A stretch of 17,369 nucleotides of DNA. It comes from Thermoplasmata archaeon (GTDB lineage Archaea > Thermoplasmatota > Thermoplasmata > Lutacidiplasmatales > UBA184). How positions within the stretch are numbered: the first letter of the stretch is position 1; each line of letters starts with the position of its first letter. Below, piece after piece: positions 7,385 through 14,621 of the stretch. The notes beneath the pieces were generated by a model that was given only the letters and a program-made list of their open reading frames with translations, was not told the origin of the DNA and made no database searches. The position numbers and the translations under genes were made by a program. Location of the stretch: positions 1-17,369 of the forward strand of contig JASHPV010000004.1 of NCBI GenBank assembly GCA_030037875.1, given 5' to 3'.

Positions 7385-8436
7385 GCGAGAGGCGTCACGA
7401 AGGTCGGCACGTAGTTCTTCGGGAGACTGCCGACCATCGGGATCGAGTGGCGGCAGACACGGCATCGGTTCTGTTCGTCGAGGCCCCAGCGGCGGATCGT
7501 GAAGCCGTAGCGCTCGACCGCCACCGACCCACAGCCGGGACAGTACGTGTGCTCGAGAGGGTGACCCCAGACATTGCCCAAGTACGCGTACTTCAGACCC
7601 TCCTCGACGGCGATCGCATGGAGACGCTCAAGCGTGCGGATGGGAGTCTCTGGGAAGTCCATCATCTTGTAGTCGGGGTGGAACCGCAAGAGGTGGAAAG
7701 GGGTCTCCGGCCCGAGCTCGTCGCAGACGAATCGGGCGAGCTTGCGGCAGGCCTCCGGGCTGTCCCCCACCTGGGGCACGATCAGATTCGTGACCTCGAC
7801 GTGAACGCCACCGCGCTGGAGGCGGGTGAGCGTGTCGAGGATGGGCGCCGGCCCCTTGGCCGTGATGTACTTACGGAGGAACCCTTCCTCCCCGCTCCCC
7901 TTGAAATCGACGCTGATTGCGTCGAGGTGGCCGACCAAGGAATCGACGGCCTCATGGGTCATGTACCCGTTCGTCACGAAGTTGGCGAACAGGCCGTGCC
8001 GCTTCGCGACCTCCATGATGTCCAGCGCGTACTCGATGAAGATGGTGGGTTCGTTGTAAGTGAAGGTCATCCCCTGGCAATCCAGCCGTTCGGCCCACTC
8101 GACGGCCTGGGTGGGCGATAACGGGCGGCCCTGGATCTCGCGCTCTTGGGAGATCTCCGCGTTCTGGCAGTAGAGGCAGCGCCAGTTGCAGCCGACGGTT
8201 CCGATCGAGAAGACGCGACTACCGGGATGGAAATGGGAGAGTGGTTTCTTCTCTATCGGGTCGACCTGGACCGCCGCCGCCCGTCCGTAACTCAGAAGCT
8301 CGAGACGGCCCCCAACGTTCTTCCGGACAAAGCAGAACCCGTGCGACCCTTCGGGGATCGTGCAGTACCGCGCGCAGGCGGTGCATCGGACCTTGCGGTC
8401 CGGGAGCGGTTCGTAGAGAGTGCATTCGTGTGCCAT
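7381..8436 (-). CDS. amrS: AmmeMemoRadiSam system radical SAM enzyme
   Basis: A 351-residue radical SAM enzyme of the pyruvate formate-lyase-activating-like AmrS family. The [4Fe-4S]-SAM motif is CNWRCLYC (Cys83, 87, 90). An N-terminal Cys set (C18, C21, C25, C35) and a C-terminal CPGC...CRVC set (C299, C302, C325, C328) flank the barrel and could bind extra clusters or zinc. Other family blocks are FTYNEPTIFIEYALD, NFVTNGY, AISVDFKGS, LIVPQVGDS and FHPDYKM. The partners AMMECR1 and Memo are not in this window, and the reaction of the system is not settled. Start is the ATG at 8436. It is convergent with the small membrane protein and divergent from cca. Family identification is very safe. 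Confidence 0.93.
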   Translation of the reverse strand: MAHECTLYEPLPDRKVRCTACARYCTIPEGSHGFCFVRKNVGGRLELLSYGRAAAVQVDPIEKKPLSHFHPGSRVFSIGTVGCNWRCLYCQNAEISQEREIQGRPLSPTQAVEWAERLDCQGMTFTYNEPTIFIEYALDIMEVAKRHGLFANFVTNGYMTHEAVDSLVGHLDAISVDFKGSGEEGFLRKYITAKGPAPILDTLTRLQRGGVHVEVTNLIVPQVGDSPEACRKLARFVCDELGPETPFHLLRFHPDYKMMDFPETPIRTLERLHAIAVEEGLKYAYLGNVWGHPLEHTYCPGCGSVAVERYGFTIRRWGLDEQNRCRVCRHSIPMVGSLPKNYVPTFVTPLA

Positions 8437-8544
8437 GGCCCGGTCGGTCGCGCCTCCTAGCCAGAAGGCCGCCGGGCACGATAACCGTTGTTTGCTCCCC
8501 CCGGAAGGTGTCGATTCCAGCGCAACCTTTCAAGCTCTGGAAAC

Positions 8545-8550
8545 GGTGAG
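8545..8550 (+). promoter_or_regulatory. Shine-Dalgarno of cca (start-deciding)
   Basis: GGTGAG lies 6 bases ahead of the GTG at 8557 and matches the archaeal 16S tail complement. It favours GTG 8557 over the start at 8488, which would add 23 non-conserved residues. The region 8437-8556 between amrS and cca holds no other clear signal; a weak AT-rich patch (CGATAACC, 8479-8486) may serve amrS. Confidence 0.55.
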
Positions 8551-8556
8551 GCGCCC

Positions 8557-9972
8557 GTGGCCTCTTCCAGCGGATCGGAGGGGAGTCCGGAGACCGGAAC
8601 CCTCGCGGGCGTCGAGCGCGAGGTCCTGGTTCGCATCGCCCCCGACCCGACTCTTCTGACGCGATTGGCCGAGGTTCGGGAGCATCTGGTCCGTCGGGCA
8701 TCCACCGAGGCCAACCATCGTGGCATACCGCTCCGCCGTGCGCTCGTAGCGGGGAGCGCGGCTCGGGGAACGTTTCTCCACGAGCGATTCGACATCGACC
8801 TGTTCTTACTCTTCCCGCCAGACTTGCCGCGAGAACGGCTGGAGACCGAGGGACTCCGTTTGGCCGAGGCGATCCTGGAAGCCCCAGAGAAGCACTACGC
8901 GGAACACCCCTACTTGCGGGGTCGATTCGAAGGGTTCACCGTCGAGGCGGTCCCGGGGTACGCCATCGAGGACCCCTCGCACCCGCTCACCGCCGTCGAC
9001 CGGACCCCGTTCCATCAGGAGTACCTGGCCGCTCACCTGGCCCCGGAGCAGGTTAATCAAGTGCGTCTCACGAAGCAGTTCCTTCGAAGCCTCGGTGTCT
9101 ATGGCTCCGAGGCGAAGACCGCCGGGTTCTCGGGCTACCTGGTGGAGCTGCTGATCGTGCGATTCGGCGCGCTCAAGTCCCTCCTCGAGGCGGCCCAGGA
9201 CTGGCGACTACCCGTGCGGCTAGCCTCTCCCGGGAGCCGGCCCGCTGTCCCCGAGGACGTCGCGATGATCCTTGACGACCCGGTGGACCCCCATCGAAAC
9301 GTGGCCACCGCGCTCTCGGCCGAGAGCCTGGCTCGGTTCATTCTCGCCGCGCGCGAGTTCCTCCGGGCACCCTCCGTCTCCGCCTTCTTCCCGACCCCTC
9401 CGACCCCAATATCGATCGCGGAAGCGAAGACCCGGGTAGCCGCGCGGGGAACCCACGTCGCCGTCGTGCGACTGCCCCGACCATCCTTGGTGGACGATAT
9501 CCTGTATCCCCAGCTACGAAAAGCCGAGCGGAGCCTGGGGGCGGAAGCGGCTCGACTGGGCTTCGACGTGCTGGGGACCTCGAGCGTCGCCGGCGTCTCC
9601 GACCTGTGGATCGGATTGGAAACGGCGACCCCCTCTCTTCCGAACGTCCGCGTCCAGGACGGACCGCCCCCGGGGATGGCGCACGCGGATGCCTTCCTGA
9701 CGAAGTGGAAGTCCGCGGGGGGCGACGTTCTCCAGGGCCCGTACCTTCGCCCGGATGGCAAGCTGGCGGTGGACGTCGCGCGCGAGGAAACCCGTCTTGA
9801 GGCGCTGCTTTCGGCCGCACTGCCCGGCCTCGCACTCGGCCGGGACCTCCGTGAAGCGTCCAAGACGGGCGCGAATGCCCGACCGTTGGAGGCGCTGGAG
9901 GGCTCCCCTGAACTGTCCGAGCTTCTCGACCGGCTACTGAACAAGCGGCTACCCTGGGCGCCGGCGCGCTAG
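8557..9972 (+). CDS. cca: CCA tRNA nucleotidyltransferase (archaeal class I)
   Basis: A 471-residue archaeal CCA-adding enzyme that builds or repairs the tRNA 3' CCA end. The nucleotidyltransferase signature GSAARGTFLHERFDIDLFLLFP provides two catalytic carboxylates (DID). AVDRTPFHQEYL, GVYGSEAKTAGFSGYLVELLIV, DPVDPHRNVATALS and VDDILYPQL are diagnostic of the archaeal family. The third metal-binding Asp, in VDVVPCY of the Archaeoglobus enzyme (Asp110), appears here as Glu in VEAVPGY. That is an unusual conservative change. The start is a GTG with a GGTGAG Shine-Dalgarno; a slightly longer N-terminus from 8488 is less likely. It is divergent from amrS, and its TAG stop shares CTAG with the convergent membrane-protein gene. 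Confidence 0.93.
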   Translation: MASSSGSEGSPETGTLAGVEREVLVRIAPDPTLLTRLAEVREHLVRRASTEANHRGIPLRRALVAGSAARGTFLHERFDIDLFLLFPPDLPRERLETEGLRLAEAILEAPEKHYAEHPYLRGRFEGFTVEAVPGYAIEDPSHPLTAVDRTPFHQEYLAAHLAPEQVNQVRLTKQFLRSLGVYGSEAKTAGFSGYLVELLIVRFGALKSLLEAAQDWRLPVRLASPGSRPAVPEDVAMILDDPVDPHRNVATALSAESLARFILAAREFLRAPSVSAFFPTPPTPISIAEAKTRVAARGTHVAVVRLPRPSLVDDILYPQLRKAERSLGAEAARLGFDVLGTSSVAGVSDLWIGLETATPSLPNVRVQDGPPPGMAHADAFLTKWKSAGGDVLQGPYLRPDGKLAVDVAREETRLEALLSAALPGLALGRDLREASKTGANARPLEALEGSPELSELLDRLLNKRLPWAPAR

Positions 9973-10322
9973 TGCAGGTTCGCGAACAGGAACCAGAAGC
10001 CCAGCCAACCGAAGATCTCCATCAGGAACAGGCTCGCCCAGTCTCCCTTGGTGTAAGTGCGCGCCGCTTCGTGGAGACGCGGTAGGACTAACGGCACCGC
10101 GGCGATCGCCACAACCGAGATCGCCACCGGAACGAACCAAGGGAGGCCCACGACGCCGAGCGACCACGAGAGCAGCCCGAGCAGGATCGCCACCACCAGA
10201 GCGATCGTCGTGGCGGTGGTCATTTCGAACTCGTGGGTGAGGAAGGACTTGGAATCGAAGACGGGGAACTCGAACGGCGGCTCCGCCGCCTCCTCGACCT
10301 TGCGACGGGCTTTCTTCGCCAT
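9969..10322 (-). CDS. Small three-TM conserved archaeal membrane protein
   Basis: A 117-residue protein. Its N-terminus is charged and cytoplasmic (MAKKARRKVEEAAEPP...), followed by three hydrophobic segments at about 37-57, 60-82 and 97-115. The ending KGDWASLFLMEIFGWLGFWFLFAN resembles small euryarchaeal membrane proteins of unknown function that carry a KGDW-type motif before the last helix; this recognition is from memory. It begins 3 bp after the lipA stop, so it is cotranscribed and probably translationally coupled. Its TAG stop shares the CTAG palindrome with cca. No function can be assigned. Confidence 0.75.
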   Translation of the reverse strand: MAKKARRKVEEAAEPPFEFPVFDSKSFLTHEFEMTTATTIALVVAILLGLLSWSLGVVGLPWFVPVAISVVAIAAVPLVLPRLHEAARTYTKGDWASLFLMEIFGWLGFWFLFANLH

Positions 10323-10325
10323 CCG

Positions 10326-11234
10326 CTACGCCTTCCGCGGTGCAACCGCTCTTCGATAAAGCTCCTCGGCCCGGTAGGAACTGCGCACGAGGGGTCCGGA
10401 CTCCACTCCGGAAAATCCCCGGGCCAGCGCGAGGTCTCGGAGCTGGTCGAATTCCTGGGGGGTCGGATAGCGTTGGACGGGGGCGTGGGCTGCCGACGGT
10501 CGGAGGTACTGGCCCAACGTGAGCAGGTCCACGTCCGCCCCTCGCAGGTCGTCGAAAGCGGTGGCGAGCTCCTCGCCCGTCTCGCCGAGCCCCAGCATTA
10601 CCGAGCTCTTCGTCACCAACGAGCCCGGGGCGAGGCGCTTCGCGGTGCGGAGGACATCGAGCGACTGGTCGTACCCCGCCCGATGGTCTCGGGCCATCGG
10701 GGTGAGTCGGCGCACCGTTTCGAGATTGTGGGCCAACACGTCGGGTTGAGCCTCCACGACCGTGCGCAGAGAGGCGTCGCGTGCCGCCAGGTCGCCGATA
10801 AGCAACTCGACCAGGGTCTCCGGACATCGCGCCCGGATCGAGCGGACGGTGGCCGCGAGCACCGAGGCGCCGCCGTCTTCCAGGTCATCTCGGCACACCT
10901 GGGTGAGCACGATGTAGCGAAGTCCCCAGGCCTGCACCGCCTCGGCCACTCGGGCCGGTTCTGTGAGGTCCACCTCGCCATGGGACCAATGGGTGTTGAC
11001 GGCGCAGAACGCACAGCGTCGCGTGCAATCCGTGCCAAGGAGCATCACCGTCGCGGTGCCGGCCGACCAACATTCCGGCAGGTTGGGGCACCTCGCTTCC
11101 TGACATACGGTCCCTAGCCGATGGGCCGCGAGGAGGGTCCGGACCTCGGGGTAGAGGGGTCCCGCGGGAGGCCGGGTCCGAATCCACTCTGGGAGCGACC
11201 GAGGAGGGCGCACCGCCGCACTGCTAGTCGCCAT
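10326..11234 (-). CDS. lipA: Lipoyl synthase
   Basis: A 302-residue radical SAM enzyme that inserts two sulfurs into protein-bound octanoyl chains to make lipoyl groups. The auxiliary cluster motif C-x4-C-x5-C is present (Cys44, 49, 55 in VCQEARCPNLPEC), as is the radical SAM motif CTRRCAFC (Cys70, 74, 77). The C-terminal RSSY (284-287) supplies the serine ligand of the auxiliary cluster. HNLETV, MLGLGET and LTLGQYLRPS are family blocks. No lipB/lplA gene or 2-oxoacid dehydrogenase gene lies in the window. It follows orc1/cdc6 by 33 bp and is followed at 3 bp by the membrane-protein gene. Start is the ATG at 11234. Confidence 0.95.
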   Translation of the reverse strand: MATSSAAVRPPRSLPEWIRTRPPAGPLYPEVRTLLAAHRLGTVCQEARCPNLPECWSAGTATVMLLGTDCTRRCAFCAVNTHWSHGEVDLTEPARVAEAVQAWGLRYIVLTQVCRDDLEDGGASVLAATVRSIRARCPETLVELLIGDLAARDASLRTVVEAQPDVLAHNLETVRRLTPMARDHRAGYDQSLDVLRTAKRLAPGSLVTKSSVMLGLGETGEELATAFDDLRGADVDLLTLGQYLRPSAAHAPVQRYPTPQEFDQLRDLALARGFSGVESGPLVRSSYRAEELYRRAVAPRKA

Positions 11235-11267
11235 GAGTTCTGGGCCGCTGCGAGCGGGGGGCCGCCT

Positions 11268-12416
11268 TTAGCGTTTATGCGGACGAGGAGGCGGCATCCG
11301 CTCCTCGATGAGAAGTTCCAACGTGCTCGCGGGAAGCTCGTCCATGGCCAGACGGGCCGACTGCCCCGCGCCTCCGGCGTCCACGTCGACCAGGCCATCC
11401 CGTTCGAGTTCCTTGATCGTTCGCCAGAAGGTCACCCGGCTCATGGGCTTCGCTCCGTGCTCCTCCGCGACGACGGCGTAGGTTTGGCGCACCTTCTCAG
11501 TGGTCGCGTTGCTCCGGGGGCCCTTGAGCGAGCGGGCCAGGCTCAGGAGGACCAAGAGCGCGGTGGCCGAGAGACCGGACAGCTTCTCCTCGCTGAGGGT
11601 GGGAGCGATCGAGCCCTTCGCTGCGCGCACATCCTCGGGCGTGATTTCGTCCCGGCCCGCCGACTCCGCAGCCTGCGCGGCGCTGGAGAGGACCTCGAGC
11701 GCAAACCGAGCGTCGCCGGTAATGCCCGCAGAACGGGCCACTTGAGCGATCACCTCGGGGGAATAGCTTCCGGGACGAAGGGCGAGCTTGGCCCGGGCGG
11801 CTAGGATCACCTCGAGCTGGGCCACGTCGTAGGGCGGCAAGTGGAGCCGATGCGTGACCCCGAAGCTCGACCGGCTGGCCGCGTCCAGGAAGTGAAGGAC
11901 ATCCTGGGGGGCGATCAGCACCAGCGAGATCGAGCCGAGACCCACTTCCCGGGCTCGCGAAAGAAGATAGACGAGCTTCGTGCCCTGCCGGACGAGCGCA
12001 CCCACCTCGTCGAGAACGACGAGCAGGTGGCGAGGGTCCTTGCGGATCCCCTGCTCGAAGACGTCGAGCATCTCCGAAATGCCGTACCCCCGATCGGGCA
12101 GCGACACGCCGACCCCGCGGAGCAGGTCGAGGAGAACGGTGCGGTCACTGGCTCGACGCCAGCAATTGACGTACAGAGGATGGACGGCGAGGCCGCCGAT
12201 CTTCACGCGCTGGCGTAGGTCGTCCGAGAGGCGGCGCGCGAGCGCGGTCTTTCCGCTGCCGACGCCGCCCGTGATCAGGGTGTGATACGGAACGCCGCGG
12301 GCCAAGGTCGTCCGGAATCGCTCTTCCAGTGCCCGGTACTCTCGTTCCCGGCCCGGAAGCGCCGGGGGCACGAAGCCCGGGTCGAGCGTTTCCTCACGAA
12401 CCAAGATCGTAGGCAT
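11268..12416 (-). CDS. cdc6: Orc1/Cdc6 family replication initiator (AAA+ ATPase)
   Basis: A 382-residue Orc1/Cdc6-type protein, which binds origins and helps load MCM. Features in order are Walker A GGVGSGKT (50-57), Walker B LLVVLDE (131-137), a sensor 1 region LVLIAPQD (166-172), the SRSSFGVTHRLHLPPYDVAQL block, sensor 2 GDARFALEVL (Arg237), and a C-terminal winged helix (about 285-382, with TFWRTIKELERDGLVDVD). Sensor 1 departs from the usual GISN-type sequence, so this may be a diverged paralogue. It sits 33 bp after tmk and 33 bp before lipA on the same strand. I saw no ORB-like inverted repeats near it, so proximity to an origin is not supported here. Confidence 0.9.
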   Translation of the reverse strand: MPTILVREETLDPGFVPPALPGREREYRALEERFRTTLARGVPYHTLITGGVGSGKTALARRLSDDLRQRVKIGGLAVHPLYVNCWRRASDRTVLLDLLRGVGVSLPDRGYGISEMLDVFEQGIRKDPRHLLVVLDEVGALVRQGTKLVYLLSRAREVGLGSISLVLIAPQDVLHFLDAASRSSFGVTHRLHLPPYDVAQLEVILAARAKLALRPGSYSPEVIAQVARSAGITGDARFALEVLSSAAQAAESAGRDEITPEDVRAAKGSIAPTLSEEKLSGLSATALLVLLSLARSLKGPRSNATTEKVRQTYAVVAEEHGAKPMSRVTFWRTIKELERDGLVDVDAGGAGQSARLAMDELPASTLELLIEERMPPPRPHKR

Positions 12417-12449
12417 GATAGGGCCGCGACCGAGCAGTCGCCCGGCGGA

Positions 12450-13079
12450 TTAAGCTCGCCCCCGGGCTCGAGCGCTCCGACGGAGGACCCAGGGCGTCAA
12501 CTGTCGGCGGAGTTGGTTCAAAAGTTGTTCTGGGGCCCCGCGCGCGTCGAGGACGATCCATCCGGGCCTCTTGGCCAGCCGACGGTACGCTTGGGAGGCC
12601 TGCCGGAGAACCTCACGCCGCTCGGTCGGTTCGCGCGAGTTGCCGCGGCTCCGCAGGCGGGCTTCAGAGCCGCTCAAGGGCAACGTGAGAAGTACCACCC
12701 GGTCGGGCACTATCGTGGCCTCCCGCTGAAGCCGCTCCAGCTCCCGTCGCCGCGGTGCGGGTAGCGCGCTGCCCTGGTACGCCAAGGTAGAGTAGAACGA
12801 CCGGTCGAGCAGGACGACGGTTCCCCGACGGAGCGCGCTCTCCATCCGGATACGCTGGTGGCGCCGATCATCCGTGAAAGCCATCGCGGCGGTCCACGGA
12901 TCGCGGCCCGCCATTCGACGGGCTCGCTGGCCGGTCGGTCCCCGCGACGGTTCGCGAAGTGCCAGTACCCGCACTCCAAGAGCCCGCCACTCCCGGGCGA
13001 GGGCGCGCTGGAGCGTGGTCTTACCCGTTCCGTCGATTCCCTCGATCGCCACGAGCGGCGCCCGCGACGTTCCCCTCAT
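12450..13079 (-). CDS. tmk: Thymidylate kinase
   Basis: A 209-residue dTMP kinase that makes dTDP for DNA synthesis. The P-loop is EGIDGTGKTT (about 13-22), the REPSRGPTG stretch corresponds to the family's REP-G motif, and LDRSFYSTLAYQG is the DR-x-S/AYQG motif binding the nucleotide. The lid region is Arg-rich (RLRSRGNSREPTERR). The length is normal. Its ATG overlaps the TGA of the TatD-family gene in an ATGA, showing translational coupling, and orc1/cdc6 follows 33 bp later. The link of dTTP supply to replication initiator genes is sensible but inferred. The Arg-rich C-terminus is not distinctive. Confidence 0.9.
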   Translation of the reverse strand: MRGTSRAPLVAIEGIDGTGKTTLQRALAREWRALGVRVLALREPSRGPTGQRARRMAGRDPWTAAMAFTDDRRHQRIRMESALRRGTVVLLDRSFYSTLAYQGSALPAPRRRELERLQREATIVPDRVVLLTLPLSGSEARLRSRGNSREPTERREVLRQASQAYRRLAKRPGWIVLDARGAPEQLLNQLRRQLTPWVLRRSARARGRA

Positions 13080-13948
13080 CCCGGGCCCCCCGACCGTCGT
13101 TCGGGAGTAAAGCCATACAGCTTGCGGACGGACTCCACGAACGGGATCCGAAGTCGATCCACCCGGTCGGGATACTGCCGTGCGATGGCCGAGGCCCGGC
13201 GGGGAACCGTCGCGATGTCCAACACCGCGCCGGGCCGTTTCGGGTCGTCTAGGAAATCCGTCTCAAGGAACCAGGGACCCGGGTCCATCAACGCGCCCGC
13301 GACGGTCTCCTTTCGGGCGAGAAAGGACGGAGTCACCCCCGAGCGGGCGTCCGGCGGGACGTAGCTCCGGGTGTAATGCTTGATGACTCGCTCGGACGGT
13401 AGTCCCGCCGCCCGGGCCCTCTCGCTCAGCCTCCGATACCCGTCGGGTGCGAGTTCTTCCGAGTGAACCACGACGGGGCAACCTACATCGTGCGCTACCC
13501 CGAGCGCGTGGAGAAAGATCTCTTCGGCGGCGGAGCCATGATCCGCGGACACGGGGAAATGGGGCCATCCGACCTCCCCCAGGGCCACCGCGCGATGTTC
13601 TCGGACCCAGGTTCCGGCGAGATCCAGGGTCTGCATCTGGACCTCCACGGCCTTCGCGAGCCCGATCGCGTCGGCGGTCTCCAGGAGGTCCACCGGGTAC
13701 GGCGCGACGACGAGGGACGTTCCCACGGCGGTTTCAGTTCGGATCCGGCGACCCAATTCCTCGATGCTCTCGAACTGAACGCGGTAGTCCTCCACGGAGC
13801 GAAGCGGTGCGTGGCTCCAGTTGTGGGTCGCGAGAAAGAGATGTGAGCCGCCCTCCCGGCGGAATCGACGGGCGGCCGCCACGCCCTCCCCGCCGGGCGA
13901 AAGATGACAATGATGGTCGACGACCGGCAGGTCGGCCGGGAGCGTCAC
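13076..13948 (-). CDS. TatD-family metal-dependent hydrolase
   Basis: A 290-residue TIM-barrel amidohydrolase-type enzyme of the TatD group. Metal ligands can be placed: the HxH of VVDHHCHL near residue 12, the Glu of ALGEVGW, His of VVVHSE, His of VIKHYT, and Asp of FLETDFLDDP. TatD-type enzymes are often DNases or phosphoesterases; the substrate here is unknown, and this archaeal branch differs from bacterial TatD in its inter-motif lengths. Start is a GTG 19 bp after the tbp stop; its stop overlaps the tmk ATG. It is cotranscribed with tbp and tmk. Confidence 0.82.
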   Translation of the reverse strand: MTLPADLPVVDHHCHLSPGGEGVAAARRFRREGGSHLFLATHNWSHAPLRSVEDYRVQFESIEELGRRIRTETAVGTSLVVAPYPVDLLETADAIGLAKAVEVQMQTLDLAGTWVREHRAVALGEVGWPHFPVSADHGSAAEEIFLHALGVAHDVGCPVVVHSEELAPDGYRRLSERARAAGLPSERVIKHYTRSYVPPDARSGVTPSFLARKETVAGALMDPGPWFLETDFLDDPKRPGAVLDIATVPRRASAIARQYPDRVDRLRIPFVESVRKLYGFTPERRSGGPG

Positions 13949-13967
13949 GCCGTCCGCCCGACGGGCC

Positions 13968-14516
13968 CTAGCGCAGCAGCCCCGCGCCGCGAAGCTCCTC
14001 GGTGATCTTGTTCACGGCGAGCTCGACGTCGGACGGCTTCCGGGCGCCGGTGCACACCAGTTTCCCGCTGCCGAACAGCAGCACGACGACCCGAGGCTCC
14101 TCGATCCGGCAGACGAGACCCGGGAACTGCTCGGGCTCATACTCCACCCGGTCCAAACCAAGCGTGACGGCGATGGCGTTGAGATTGATCTCGGAACCCA
14201 GGTCCGAGCTCGCGACGATGTTCTGCACCTCGATGCGCGGGTGCATGTTGATCTTCTGTCCCCCCTTCTTGATCTGTTGCGAAACGGTGAGGATCGATTG
14301 CTCGACCTCGTTCATGCTCTTCGCACCGGTACAAACGACCTTTCCGGACCGGAAGAGCAGTATCGCGGTCTTCGGCTGCTTGAGCCGATAGATCAAGCCC
14401 GGAAACTGCTCGGGTTCGTACTCGGCGCCATCCAGCCCCAGCGCGATCGACTGGAGGTCCAACTCGTCCCCGAGCGACGTCGAGGCGACGACATTCTCAA
14501 TGCGAATCTTAGGCAT
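13968..14516 (-). CDS. tbp: TATA-box binding protein
   Basis: A 182-residue archaeal TBP made of two ~90-residue direct repeats. Repeat 1 (6-84) has EPEQFPGLIYRL and AILLFRSGKVVCTGAKS; repeat 2 (95-176) has EPEQFPGLVCRI and VVLLFGSGKLVCTGARK. The DNA-intercalating phenylalanine pairs are F38/F55 and F131/F148. The C-terminus is short and not acidic. The start is ATG 14516, and the TATA element next to it is centred about 24 bp upstream, so the transcript is probably leaderless. Two identical TATA boxes lie upstream, suggesting that the gene controls itself. It heads the run tbp-tatD-tmk-cdc6-lipA. Confidence 0.97.
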   Translation of the reverse strand: MPKIRIENVVASTSLGDELDLQSIALGLDGAEYEPEQFPGLIYRLKQPKTAILLFRSGKVVCTGAKSMNEVEQSILTVSQQIKKGGQKINMHPRIEVQNIVASSDLGSEINLNAIAVTLGLDRVEYEPEQFPGLVCRIEEPRVVVLLFGSGKLVCTGARKPSDVELAVNKITEELRGAGLLR

Positions 14517-14535
14517 GGAATTCCCCGCGCTTGCA

Positions 14536-14556
14536 TTTAAATAGGGTTTAAATAGG
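14536..14556 (-). promoter_or_regulatory. Tandem TATA boxes of the tbp promoter
   Basis: On the minus strand CCTATTTAAA occurs twice as a perfect 10-bp direct repeat with an 11-bp period (14556-14547 and 14545-14536). Centres lie about 35 and 24 bp ahead of the tbp ATG. Both match the archaeal TATA consensus, and they are the most AT-rich stretch in the neighbourhood. The remaining 14557-14621 interval to the Nudix gene holds nothing else clear. Confidence 0.75.
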
Positions 14557-14621
14557 TTCGCTTGTCCGGCGCGGCCCTTTAGGGCGCTTCCGGAGGTCAG
14601 AAGACATCCTGGGGGCGAACC

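Noticed and set aside
7006..8121. Plus-strand open frame of about 370 codons across amrS
   Set aside because: It runs antisense to a gene with unmistakable radical SAM motifs and starts inside the upstream small membrane-protein gene.
10233..11117. Plus-strand open frame of about 290 codons across lipA
   Set aside because: It is antisense to LipA, whose cluster motifs are complete; composition is that of a high-GC shadow.
12417..12449. Origin of replication next to cdc6
   Set aside because: The gap is only 33 bp and shows no ORB-like inverted repeats or AT-rich unwinding stretch.
14574..14585. GCCCTTTAGGGC as a terminator of the Nudix gene
   Set aside because: The 5-bp arms leave only a 2-base loop and there is no T-run; it is not convincing as a terminator.
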